NCBI RefSeq assembly: GCF_028209885.1
Contig: NZ_JAQLEM010000034.1
Location: forward strand, 1 to 23,542
Source: Collinsella aerofaciens
GTDB taxonomy: Bacteria; Actinomycetota; Coriobacteriia; Coriobacteriales; Coriobacteriaceae
DNA length: 23,542 bases
Reading direction: 5' to 3'
Made by a program: the position numbers and the translations under genes. Of the stretch, positions 7,098-13,740 are shown piece by piece; the stretch's first letter is position 1; each line of letters opens with the position of its first letter. Below the pieces are notes generated by a model. It did not search any database, was not told the origin of the DNA, and saw only the letters and a list, made by a program, of their open reading frames with translations.

Positions 7098-8021
7098 ATG
7101 CTCGATTTAACAAAATTCACGACCGAACAGCGTAATCAAAGGTCAATGGACCTCGATACGATGACATCGCTGCAAATCGTCACGACGATGAACGATGAGG
7201 ATCTTCGTGCCGTCCAGTCGGTCACGAAAGTGTTGCCCCAGGTTGCCACAGCAATCGACTGGGCTGCTGAGGCACTCGAGCGCGGCGGGCGCGTCTTTTA
7301 CATGGGCGCAGGCACCAGCGGTCGTCTGGGCGTACTCGACGCTTCGGAGTGTCCGCCCACGTTTGGTGTGTCACCCGATCTGATTGTCGGGCTCATTGCC
7401 GGAGGCGAGACGGCGTTTATCAAGGCTGTCGAAGGTGCCGAAGACAGCGATGAGCTTGGCGCGAACGACCTGCGAGAGCGTGGACTCTCGGACAAGGATC
7501 TTGTCGTTGGCCTGGCGGCAAGCGGTCGTACTCCTTATGTGGTGGGCGGCCTTGTGTACGCCAAGGCAACTGGGTGCAAGACCATTGCAATTGCCTGCAA
7601 CCAAGGGTCGAAGATCGGGGAGAGCGCAGATCTTGCCATTGAGCCCGTGCCCGGTCCCGAGGTGCTGACCGGCTCAACGAGGCTCAAGGCGGGAACGGTT
7701 CAAAAGCTCATTCTCAACATGATTTCGACCGGTGCCATGGTCAAGATTGGCAAGGTATACCAAAACCTGATGGTCGATGTGCAGCAGACGAACGAGAAGT
7801 TGGTGGTGCGCGGCCAGAACATCGTGATGGAGGCGACCGGCTGCACGCGCGAGCGCGCCGTTCAGGCGCTTGCAGATGCCGGCGGCCACGTAAAAACCGC
7901 TATTGTCTCGGTACTGCTGGACTGCGATGCCGAGCAGGCTGCGGTGGCTCTTGAGCGGGCGCGAGGCCATGTCCGTGCTGCGGTGAGTGGCCATGAGAAG
8001 AGCAATGCCGATGCCCAATAG
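7098..8021 (+). CDS. murQ: MurQ, N-acetylmuramic acid 6-phosphate etherase
   Basis: It cleaves the lactyl ether of MurNAc-6-phosphate to give GlcNAc-6-phosphate and D-lactate, the committed step of MurNAc salvage, in the cytoplasm. At 307 residues it has the usual length. The SIS fold carries YMGAGTSGRLGVLDASECPP (68-87), with Glu84 equivalent to the E. coli catalytic Glu83, and VEGAEDS with Glu115 equivalent to Glu114. The motif GPEVLTGSTRLKAGTVQK (186-203) is diagnostic of the etherase. The C-terminal three-helix region (about 245-298) is present. ATG 7098 has GAGGTG about 6 nt upstream; a longer frame upstream is shadow sequence within murR. A 57-bp gap follows before the PTS gene with no terminator, consistent with one operon. 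Confidence 0.97.
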   Translation: MLDLTKFTTEQRNQRSMDLDTMTSLQIVTTMNDEDLRAVQSVTKVLPQVATAIDWAAEALERGGRVFYMGAGTSGRLGVLDASECPPTFGVSPDLIVGLIAGGETAFIKAVEGAEDSDELGANDLRERGLSDKDLVVGLAASGRTPYVVGGLVYAKATGCKTIAIACNQGSKIGESADLAIEPVPGPEVLTGSTRLKAGTVQKLILNMISTGAMVKIGKVYQNLMVDVQQTNEKLVVRGQNIVMEATGCTRERAVQALADAGGHVKTAIVSVLLDCDAEQAAVALERARGHVRAAVSGHEKSNADAQ

Positions 8022-8078
8022 GTGCGCGGCGTGAGCTGATATGACATCCAGACGAGATACCCAATACAAGGAGGAGTT

Positions 8079-9509
8079 ATGACGAACAAAGAGCTGGCTC
8101 AAAAGCTGCTGGACCTTTTGGGCGGTAAAGACAACGTGCTCGCAAACGCGGCGTGCATGACGCGCCTGCGCGTGACCGTCAAAGACACGGGCAACGTCGA
8201 CACGGAGGGCATTAAGGCACTCGACGGCGTGATGGGCCTGGTCGAGGACGACACGATGCAGATCGTGCTGGGTCCGGGCAAGGTGAATAAGGTGCTCGAG
8301 GAGTTCTCCAAGCTCACCGGCCTTGCGAAAGGCGTTGCTGACGAGAGCGTGGTTGACGCTGCGGCCACAAACAAGGCCGCGCAGAAGGCCAAGTACGAGT
8401 CCAAGCCGGTTCAGGCCTTCCTCAAGAAGATTTCCAATGTCTTCGTCGCCCTGCTTCCCGGCATCATTGCGGCTGGCCTCATCAACGGTATCTGCAACGT
8501 CATTAACGTCTCGACGGCAGGCGCGCTTGCAGGCGAGTGGTGGTACCAGGGCATTCGTTCCATGGGCTGGGCCCTGTTCGCCTATCTGCCCATCTTGGTG
8601 GGTTATAACGCGGCACGTGAGTTTGGTGGCTCCGCTGCGCTGGGCGGCATCGCCGGCATGATGTGCATCGCCAACAGGGCCATGCCCCTGCTTGCGCCTG
8701 GCGCGGCTGATCCTGCCACTGCCATTCTGCTGCCGCTCACCAGTGCGCAGTACAACCCTGCAGCGGGCGGCATGATCGCGGCTCTCATCGCTGGCGCATT
8801 TTTTGCCTGGATGGAGCGTCAGATTCGCAAGGTTATGCCCAACGCACTCGACACGTTCTTGTCCCCGCTGCTGGTGCTCATCATCGGCGCCTTTGCTCTG
8901 ATGCTCGTCATCCAGCCGGTTGGCGCATGGCTGACGACTGCCATCTTTAGCGTTTTGACCTTTATCTTCGAGAAGCTGGGCGTCCTGGGCGGCTATATCC
9001 TGTCGGCAGGCTTCTTGCCGCTGGTGTCCGTCGGCCTGCATCAGGCGCTCACGCCGATCCACGCTATGCTCAACGATCCCGACGGCGCTACCAAGGGTAT
9101 CAATTACCTGCTTCCCATCCTTATGATGGCTGGCGGCGGCCAGGTCGGTGCCGGTTTGGCGCTGTACTTTAAGACCAAGAACGCCAAGCTCAAGAAGTAC
9201 GTCGCAGAGTCCATTCCCGTTGGAATCCTGGGTGTGGGCGAGCCTCTGATGTATGCTGTTACGCTGCCGCTCGTTCGTCCGTTTGTGACGGCCTGCCTGG
9301 GTGCCGGATTTGGCGGCGCGCTCGCGGCGCTGCTTCACATCGGCACGGTTTCTCAGGGCGTTTCCGGTCTGTTTGGCCTGCTGATCGTTGTTCCTGGCCA
9401 GCAGCTCGGCTACGTTGCCGCTATGCTGCTTGCCTATGCCGCCGGCTTTGTCCTGACGTGGTTCTTTGGCGTCGACGAGCAGAAGATCAACGAGTTCTTT
9501 GGCGAGTAG
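8079..9509 (+). CDS. murP: PTS EIIBC permease, probably MurNAc-specific (MurP type)
   Basis: Membrane permease of the phosphotransferase system, glucose/sucrose superfamily; it imports and phosphorylates the sugar at C6. The EIIB domain (1-80) has the phosphorylation site NAACMTRLRVTV, with Cys26. A linker (about 85-110) leads to EIIC (about 112-465), which has roughly ten membrane segments and GVGEPLMYAVTLPL (385-398), the conserved EIIC substrate-site motif. There is no EIIA domain, so a separate EIIA of the glucose type is needed; none lies in the window. Length (476) matches E. coli MurP (474). Substrate is inferred from the position between murQ and mupG; the superfamily also includes sucrose and trehalose permeases. 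ATG 8079 follows AAGGAGGAG. Confidence 0.87.
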   Translation: MTNKELAQKLLDLLGGKDNVLANAACMTRLRVTVKDTGNVDTEGIKALDGVMGLVEDDTMQIVLGPGKVNKVLEEFSKLTGLAKGVADESVVDAAATNKAAQKAKYESKPVQAFLKKISNVFVALLPGIIAAGLINGICNVINVSTAGALAGEWWYQGIRSMGWALFAYLPILVGYNAAREFGGSAALGGIAGMMCIANRAMPLLAPGAADPATAILLPLTSAQYNPAAGGMIAALIAGAFFAWMERQIRKVMPNALDTFLSPLLVLIIGAFALMLVIQPVGAWLTTAIFSVLTFIFEKLGVLGGYILSAGFLPLVSVGLHQALTPIHAMLNDPDGATKGINYLLPILMMAGGGQVGAGLALYFKTKNAKLKKYVAESIPVGILGVGEPLMYAVTLPLVRPFVTACLGAGFGGALAALLHIGTVSQGVSGLFGLLIVVPGQQLGYVAAMLLAYAAGFVLTWFFGVDEQKINEFFGE

Positions 9510-9576
9510 TTTGATATTGCGAGCCGTGTTGCTCAGGGTTCGCGGCGCGCGGCAGATTTCTTGATGCTATGGTTGT

Positions 9577-9610
9577 GCCGGCGGGGCTAACTGCTCCGCC
9601 GGCCTTTTTT
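9577..9610 (+). terminator. Strong terminator between murP and mupG
   Basis: GCCGGCGG (9577-9584) pairs with CCGCCGGC (9596-9603) and is followed by six T (9605-9610). The mupG ribosome binding site AAAGGAG begins directly after the T run, so mupG is translated either from read-through of this hairpin or from a promoter near it. Confidence 0.9.
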
Positions 9611-9626
9611 AAAGGAGCGTTGAAGC

Positions 9627-10679
9627 GTGAAAACGGGTATTTCGATTTATCTTTCCAGCCCATTGCAGGATATTGAGCGGACGATTGAGCGTGGTGCCGC
9701 GGCGGGTGCGCGCTATGCGTTCACCTCGCTGCATATTCCCGAGGATGGGGGAGCGGCGTATGCCGATAAGGTCCGTCATGTGCTGTCGCTGCTTTCCGCC
9801 CGCGGCATTGCGCTCATTGCCGATGTGGGGCCTCGCACGTGCGATTTGCTCGGGCTTGAGCGCATCGAGGACCTGCGCGATCTGGGATTGGAATACCTTC
9901 GTTTGGACTATGGCTTTAGCGCCCAGCGGGTCGCGGAGCTGTCCGGTGTATTTCGCATTGTGGTCAATGCATCGACGGTGAGTTCTGATGAAATCGCATC
10001 GTGGCGTGAAGCCGGCGCCGATGTGACTCGTTTTGCCGCCTGCCACAATTTTTACCCCAAGCCTTATACCGGTTTAGCTCTGGAGGACATTGCTCGGACG
10101 AATCTTCGTCTTGCGGCGCTTGGATTCGAAATCATGGCTTTTGTGCCGGGTGATGCTAACGTTCGCGGGCCGGTATTCGAGGGACTGCCGACGGTCGAGG
10201 CGCAGCGCGGTCGCGCGTCAAAGGTTGCTCTCAATATGCTTGAGCTTGCACATGGCGCCGATTGCGACATTGTGTTGGTCGGCGACCCCGATCTATCCGA
10301 TGCGGGCTGGGCGCAGTTTGCTCAAGTTTCCGCCGGATACGTGGATTTGCAATGCGAGCTTGAGCCCGGTTATGCCTATGTGCGCGGGCAGATTCATCAC
10401 GACCGGCCCGACTCGAGCGTCCTCATCTTTAGGTCTCAGGAGTCACGTACGACGCATAAGCCGGATTCCGTGCCGACGGATGCCGGAGCCGGCCTGCCGC
10501 GAAAGGCGGGGTCGATCGCTGTGAGCAATAGCGGATATGGGCGCTACGAAGGCGAGCTTGAGATTGCGCGGGTCGATCTTCCCGGTGACGAGCGCATGAA
10601 CGTTGCGGGCCATATCACGCCCGAGGCAATGGAGCTGCTGCCGTTCATCAAACGCGGATTCGGGGTACGGTTCGTTTAG
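9627..10679 (+). CDS. mupG: MupG-type 6-phospho-N-acetylmuramidase (DUF871)
   Basis: The family member characterised in Staphylococcus aureus splits the disaccharide MurNAc-6-phosphate-GlcNAc in the cytoplasm after PTS uptake, feeding MurQ. The N-terminal TIM-barrel (about 1-225) shows AFTSLHIPEDGG (31-42) and HNFYPKPYTGL (140-150), both typical of DUF871; a C-terminal cyclophilin-like domain (about 230-350) contains YVRGQIHHDRPDSS. At 350 residues it is close to family length. The GTG start at 9627 has AAAGGAG about 9 nt upstream. The murR-murQ-murP-mupG gene set equals the S. aureus locus in content but differs in order, with a terminator before mupG. Function is inferred by family and context. 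Confidence 0.9.
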   Translation: MKTGISIYLSSPLQDIERTIERGAAAGARYAFTSLHIPEDGGAAYADKVRHVLSLLSARGIALIADVGPRTCDLLGLERIEDLRDLGLEYLRLDYGFSAQRVAELSGVFRIVVNASTVSSDEIASWREAGADVTRFAACHNFYPKPYTGLALEDIARTNLRLAALGFEIMAFVPGDANVRGPVFEGLPTVEAQRGRASKVALNMLELAHGADCDIVLVGDPDLSDAGWAQFAQVSAGYVDLQCELEPGYAYVRGQIHHDRPDSSVLIFRSQESRTTHKPDSVPTDAGAGLPRKAGSIAVSNSGYGRYEGELEIARVDLPGDERMNVAGHITPEAMELLPFIKRGFGVRFV

Positions 10680-10771
10680 CGTGTGACCCGTGGGCTACAA
10701 TTGGCCCATCATACGAAGGCGCCTCGTGTGGCGTGTGCCTGCGTTGGCCGATCTATATTCGGAGGATTCCC

Positions 10772-11131
10772 ATGACCTTACTGTTTGTTGAATATCCCAA
10801 GTGCTCGACCTGTAAGAAGGCCAAGACATGGCTGGACGAACATGGGGCAGAGTATATCGATCGCGATATCGTTTTGGACAATCCCACGGCTGATGAGCTT
10901 GCGACCTGGATTGCTCGTTCGGGGCTGCCGGTGCGGCGCTTCTTTAATTCGTCGGGCATGAAATATCGAGAGCTGGGCCTGAAGGCGCGTCTGGATGCGG
11001 GCATGACGGATCGGGAGTGCTACGAGCTGCTGGCGACCGACGGCATGCTGGTCAAGCGTCCGCTGCTGGTGGGCGACGACTTTGTGATTCCAGGCTTTAG
11101 GGAATCGGCTTGGGCCGAGGCGTTGCTGTAG
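10772..11131 (+). CDS. ArsC/Spx/YffB-family thioredoxin-fold protein
   Basis: A 119-residue cytoplasmic thioredoxin-fold protein. The N-terminus FVEYPKCSTCKKAKTWL carries a CxxC (Cys11, Cys14), and the rest follows the family: IDRDIVLDNPTADELATWI, RRFFNSSGMKYRELGL, LATDGMLVKRPLLVGDDFVIPGF. The segment MLVKRPLLV contains the conserved Lys-Arg-Pro of this family, used for anion binding in arsenate reductases. It is most often annotated as arsenate reductase-like, but no arsenic genes are nearby, and a redox or Spx-like role is as likely. ATG 10772 has GGAGG 6 nt upstream. A TACAAT -10-like element lies at 10696-10701. It stands alone, convergent with the next gene. Confidence 0.85.
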   Translation: MTLLFVEYPKCSTCKKAKTWLDEHGAEYIDRDIVLDNPTADELATWIARSGLPVRRFFNSSGMKYRELGLKARLDAGMTDRECYELLATDGMLVKRPLLVGDDFVIPGFRESAWAEALL

Positions 11132-11203
11132 CGGCTGCGGAAAGTGCGACCCGTTTTGGGTGATCGGCGTGGGATGTGTTTTCCATCGACGGGCTCGCTC
11201 GGC

Positions 11204-11614
11204 TCAATCCTCGAGCTGTGCCCATTCGTGCGGATCGTAGACCTTTACGTGCTTGTTGGGCTTGCCGCTCCAGTACTCCTCGTCCATAAAGGGCAGATAT
11301 GCCTGAACGCCGGGGCAGATAAAGGGAATCCGCTGCTGTTGCAGTCGCTCGCGCTGGCGCTGCTCCAGGTGCGCCTCGGATATGACGGTCGGCATACCGG
11401 ACAACTCGACGAGGCTTGCCTGGATTCGCTTAAGGTCGGGGAGTCCCGCGTGCCATGACATCCGCATGATCAAAAAGGATGCACGGCGGTATTTTGCCTG
11501 CACCACAGTAATGGCGGGGCGCAGTGTGGGATGGATTTTGTCCCGTTCGGGCCAAAGGTCGGCAGTGATCTCGAGGCCCAGGGTCTCCCATAGGTAATCA
11601 AGCTCTTCGTCCAT
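11204..11614 (-). CDS. Uncharacterised 136-residue protein
   Basis: I do not recognise this protein with confidence. The minus frame is favoured over the overlapping plus frame because it has a good start (ATG at 11612-11614 with GAGG 6 nt upstream), GC-rich third positions, and a balanced composition. It begins MDEELDYLWETLGLEIT and includes a basic, Gln/Arg-rich helix (EQRQRERLQQQR) followed by IPFICPGVQAYLPFMDEEYW. That last stretch faintly resembles a conserved block seen in some winged-helix, MarR-like proteins of Gram-positive bacteria, in which a DNA-binding domain follows; here the protein ends soon after, so it may be a short form or a truncated relative. No signal peptide or TM segment. 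It converges on the ArsC-like gene with a 72-bp gap. Confidence 0.6.
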   Translation of the reverse strand: MDEELDYLWETLGLEITADLWPERDKIHPTLRPAITVVQAKYRRASFLIMRMSWHAGLPDLKRIQASLVELSGMPTVISEAHLEQRQRERLQQQRIPFICPGVQAYLPFMDEEYWSGKPNKHVKVYDPHEWAQLED

Positions 11615-11779
11615 GGTACCTCGATATCTACGCGATCATTGATACTTCGATTGTGTTGCCTGGTGCTATCGTTTTCGCGGTAGAATCTGCCAACGGTTGA
11701 CGGCTACCGCTCGCGGTGTTTTGCCCTTCGTGTACAGCGGTCGGCTTCACAGGTCCTTCACGGGTTGGACTAAATTAGG

Positions 11780-11814
11780 CCAATTTGACTGAATTTCAAA
11801 AAAGTCAAAATTGG
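11780..11814. repeat. Inverted repeat just upstream of the tRNA promoter
   Basis: CCAATTTGACT (11780-11790) and AGTCAAAATTGG (11803-11814) are reverse complements apart from one extra base. The sequence is AT-rich and ends 3 bp before the -35 of the tRNA promoter. It may be an upstream activating element or a protein-binding site. The rest of the 276-bp gap before the tRNAs contains another 7-bp inverted repeat (GCGGTAG 11677-11683 with CTACCGC 11704-11710) overlapping a TAGAAT -10-like element, and no gene that I can support. Confidence 0.45.
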
Positions 11815-11817
11815 GGC

Positions 11818-11846
11818 TTGCGTCACGGCGAGACTTCCCGTATATT
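11818..11846 (+). promoter_or_regulatory. Promoter of the tRNA-Gln/tRNA-Glu operon
   Basis: TTGCGT (11818-11823), a 17-bp spacer and TATATT (11841-11846) fit a housekeeping sigma factor promoter. Transcription would start about 38 bp before the first tRNA. Confidence 0.65.
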
Positions 11847-11890
11847 TCTTTCTTGCGCAAAGGCACAGCCGAGCGCAGCGATGCAGTCAT

Positions 11891-11964
11891 TGGGATGTCG
11901 TCTAATGGCAGGACAGCGGATTCTGGTTCCGTCAATGGGGGTTCGACTCCCTCCATCCCAGCCA
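11891..11964 (+). tRNA. tRNA-Gln (anticodon CTG)
   Basis: A full cloverleaf can be drawn: acceptor TGGGATG with CATCCCA, anticodon stem GCGGA with TCCGT around the loop TTCTGGT, T arm with GTTCGACTC. The anticodon CTG reads CAG (Gln). Discriminator G and an encoded CCA end the gene. It starts 18 bp before tRNA-Glu and shares its promoter and terminator. Confidence 0.95.
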
Positions 11965-11981
11965 TTGCATTTGCTACATAT

Positions 11982-12058
11982 GGCCCGTTCGTCTAGCGGT
12001 TTAGGACGCCGCCCTCTCAAGGCGGAGATCACCAGTTCGAATCTGGTACGGGCTACCA
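11982..12058 (+). tRNA. tRNA-Glu (anticodon CTC)
   Basis: Acceptor GGCCCGT pairs with ACGGGCT (first pair G-U), anticodon stem CCGCC with GGCGG around CTCTCAA, T arm GGTTCGAAT-type with CCAG and CTGG. The anticodon CTC reads GAG (Glu). Discriminator A plus encoded CCA at 12056-12058. Tandem with tRNA-Gln. Confidence 0.95.
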
Positions 12059-12068
12059 AAATTGAATG

Positions 12069-12097
12069 CCCGGGCCTCGTAAGAGACCCGGGTTTTG
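12069..12097 (+). terminator. Terminator of the tRNA operon
   Basis: CCCGGG-C-CTC pairs with GAG-A-CCCGGG (one C/A mismatch) around a GTAA loop, followed by TTTT at 12093-12096. It begins 10 bp after the tRNA-Glu CCA. Confidence 0.9.
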
Positions 12098-12155
12098 TGT
12101 ATTGACCGATGCTTAAGGCGCGCGTTGAGTCTGCCGCCCGGATTGAGGAGTAGCC

Positions 12156-13073
12156 ATGGATCTGCCCATCAGCTTGCAAGACATCACGTATGCCGAGAAC
12201 TATCTGGCGCAGGGCGACCTGGCTACGGCGACGCCGCTGCTGGAGCGTCTGGTGGAGCTCGCCGAGGAGTATATCGACGCTGAGTGCAAGACGGAGGAGA
12301 AGCGTCAATACTTTAGCTTCGATAGCAAGTTTGAGCGCTTGGCCTATCGCCGCGTGGAGAAGGATCCGCGCGAGCTCGTGCAGGTCGAGGTGCCGTTTGA
12401 CCGCCTGTACTCTGACATGGCGTTTGCCTACATTCGCCAGCAGGATTATGTGAGTGCTCGCAACGCCTTGATGCAGGCCGTGCGCTGGGACCCCATGAAC
12501 TGCAACTACCGCCTGGATCTGGCCGAGCTGTTCCGCGCTCTCGAGGACAAGCAGGAATGGGCATCGCTCTCGTTCTCGGTGCTGGAGCGTGCAAGCGATG
12601 GCAAGTGCGCCGCCCGCGCTTACGCCAATCTAGGTCAGTACTTCTTGGAGCCCGAGACCGAGAACGTTTCGGCTGCCGTGGGCTGCGCGCGTCTGGCGCT
12701 GCGCCTGGCGCCCAACGATGCGCATACGACGCGCCTGCTCAACAAGATCCATACCACCTATCCGGATGCCGCCGATGAGAGCGACGACCACGTGATGGGT
12801 GAGCTCGCCCTGCAGGGCGTGCCGACCTCACCTTCGGCCGAGATCGCCATCTGCCTGATCATGTGTGCGACCGATGCTGCAAGCGACGGCGACAAGCAGG
12901 AGGCGACGCGCCTGACGGTGCGTGCTCGCGACTTGGTGGGCGAGGAGGCCTGCGCGGCGATTATCAAACTGGTGCGCGAGAGCGATGCCGAGCTCAATGC
13001 CGAGCGCAAGGCAAAGCGCGCAGGTGCCGACAAGGGAACCGATGGCGCCAAGGAGGCCGGCGATGCCCAGTAA
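12156..13073 (+). CDS. TPR-like repeat protein, cytoplasmic
   Basis: A 305-residue helical protein without signal peptide or TM segment. Helix pairs with TPR-like spacing are visible at about 8-42 (ITYAENYLAQGDLATATPLL), about 85-125 (YSDMAFAYIRQQDYVSARNA, QAVRWDPMNCNYRLDLAELF) and about 155-190. DP and AP turns after Ala-rich helices (RWDPMN, RLAPND) are typical of TPR ends. The C-terminal 30 residues are charged and Ala-rich (ERKAKRAGADKG...), probably disordered. TPR proteins act as scaffolds; the partner is unknown. ATG 12156 has GAGGAG upstream. Its last 11 bp overlap smpB, and the smpB ribosome binding site lies inside it, so the two are likely translationally coupled. Confidence 0.75.
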   Translation: MDLPISLQDITYAENYLAQGDLATATPLLERLVELAEEYIDAECKTEEKRQYFSFDSKFERLAYRRVEKDPRELVQVEVPFDRLYSDMAFAYIRQQDYVSARNALMQAVRWDPMNCNYRLDLAELFRALEDKQEWASLSFSVLERASDGKCAARAYANLGQYFLEPETENVSAAVGCARLALRLAPNDAHTTRLLNKIHTTYPDAADESDDHVMGELALQGVPTSPSAEIAICLIMCATDAASDGDKQEATRLTVRARDLVGEEACAAIIKLVRESDAELNAERKAKRAGADKGTDGAKEAGDAQ

Positions 13074-13533
13074 GCGCGAGCGCAAACTCATTTCCAAGAA
13101 TCGCTCGGCACATCACGAGTACTTTATCGATGAGACGTTTGAGTGCGGTATTGAGCTGAGCGGCACCGAGGTCAAGTCGATTCGCGAGCGCGCCTGTCAG
13201 ATCACTGACACTTTTGCGCTGATTCGTGGCGGCGAGTGCTGGCTCGTCGGACTGCATATTCACCCTTATAGCCATGGTGGCGTGTGGAATCGCGATCCCG
13301 ACCGTCGGCGTCGTCTGCTGCTGCACCGCAAGGAGATTGACTTTCTTGACGACAAACTTCGCAACCGCGGCTATGCGCTGGTTCCGTTGGAGCTCTACTT
13401 TAATATCGACGGCCGCGTAAAGCTGCTGCTGGGTCTGGGTCGCGGCAAGAAGCTCTACGACAAGCGCGAGGACATGGCCAAGCGTGATGTCCAACGCGAG
13501 ATCGACCGCGCCCTTAAGGAACGCAACCGTTAG
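13063..13533 (+). CDS. smpB: SmpB, tmRNA-binding protein
   Basis: SmpB binds tmRNA and the ribosome A site to start trans-translation of stalled ribosomes. At 156 residues it has family length. Visible blocks: N-terminal ISKNRSAHHEYFIDETFECG, then IELSGTEVKSIRERACQITD (oligonucleotide-binding barrel), LVGLHIHPYSHGGVWNRDPD, RRRRLLLHRKEI, and the basic C-terminal tail GRGKKLYDKREDMAKRDVQREIDRALKER, which enters the mRNA channel. ATG 13063 is set by AGGAGG at 13051-13056; the longer upstream frame is shadow sequence of the TPR gene. The gene for tmRNA is not found in the window. RNase R, its partner in non-stop decay, is encoded about 8.5 kb upstream on the same strand. Confidence 0.97.
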   Translation: MPSKRERKLISKNRSAHHEYFIDETFECGIELSGTEVKSIRERACQITDTFALIRGGECWLVGLHIHPYSHGGVWNRDPDRRRRLLLHRKEIDFLDDKLRNRGYALVPLELYFNIDGRVKLLLGLGRGKKLYDKREDMAKRDVQREIDRALKERNR

Positions 13534-13545
13534 GCACTCTGCATA

Positions 13546-13612
13546 AGTTGTGGTGGAATACGGACTGTTTTGCCTGTTTGAGGGGCTATTCAGTCCCTAT
13601 TTCACCGCAACT
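13546..13612. repeat. 67-nt long hairpin element downstream of smpB
   Basis: AGTTGTGGTGGAATA (13546-13560) pairs with TATTTCACCGCAACT (13598-13612) along 15 positions with two G-U type pairs; after a single C/C mismatch, GGACTG (13562-13567) pairs with CAGTCC (13591-13596). The loop is 23 nt (13568-13590). No T tract follows, and a separate conventional terminator lies at 13655, so this is not simply a terminator. It could be a repetitive palindromic element or a structured RNA. Confidence 0.75.
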
Positions 13613-13654
13613 GCGGGCGTCTCATCTTTCTTACTGTTCTGACACATATGTCTC

Positions 13655-13689
13655 AAAGGCGGCGTCCGTTATGGGTGCCGCCTTTTTTT
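13655..13689 (+). terminator. Terminator of the TPR-smpB unit
   Basis: AAAGGCGGC (13655-13663) pairs with GCCGCCTTT (13677-13685) and runs into seven T. It separates smpB from the flavin reductase. Confidence 0.9.
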
Positions 13690-13740
13690 GTGGGTACATA
13701 CATTCATGAGGTTCCAACCCGAGTTAGGGGAGTGATCGTG

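Noticed and set aside
7674..9338. 554-codon minus-strand frame opposite murQ and murP
   Set aside because: It spans two well-identified plus-strand genes and has no domain of its own.
13534..13740. tmRNA gene (ssrA) or a flavin (FMN) riboswitch next to smpB and the flavin reductase
   Set aside because: No tRNA-Ala-like ends or tag reading frame, and none of the conserved FMN riboswitch sequence blocks; only the long hairpin and the terminator are present.
13648..13740. Longer flavin reductase start at 13648
   Set aside because: The added residues are encoded by terminator sequence and lack a ribosome binding site; the conserved domain begins right after ATG 13741.
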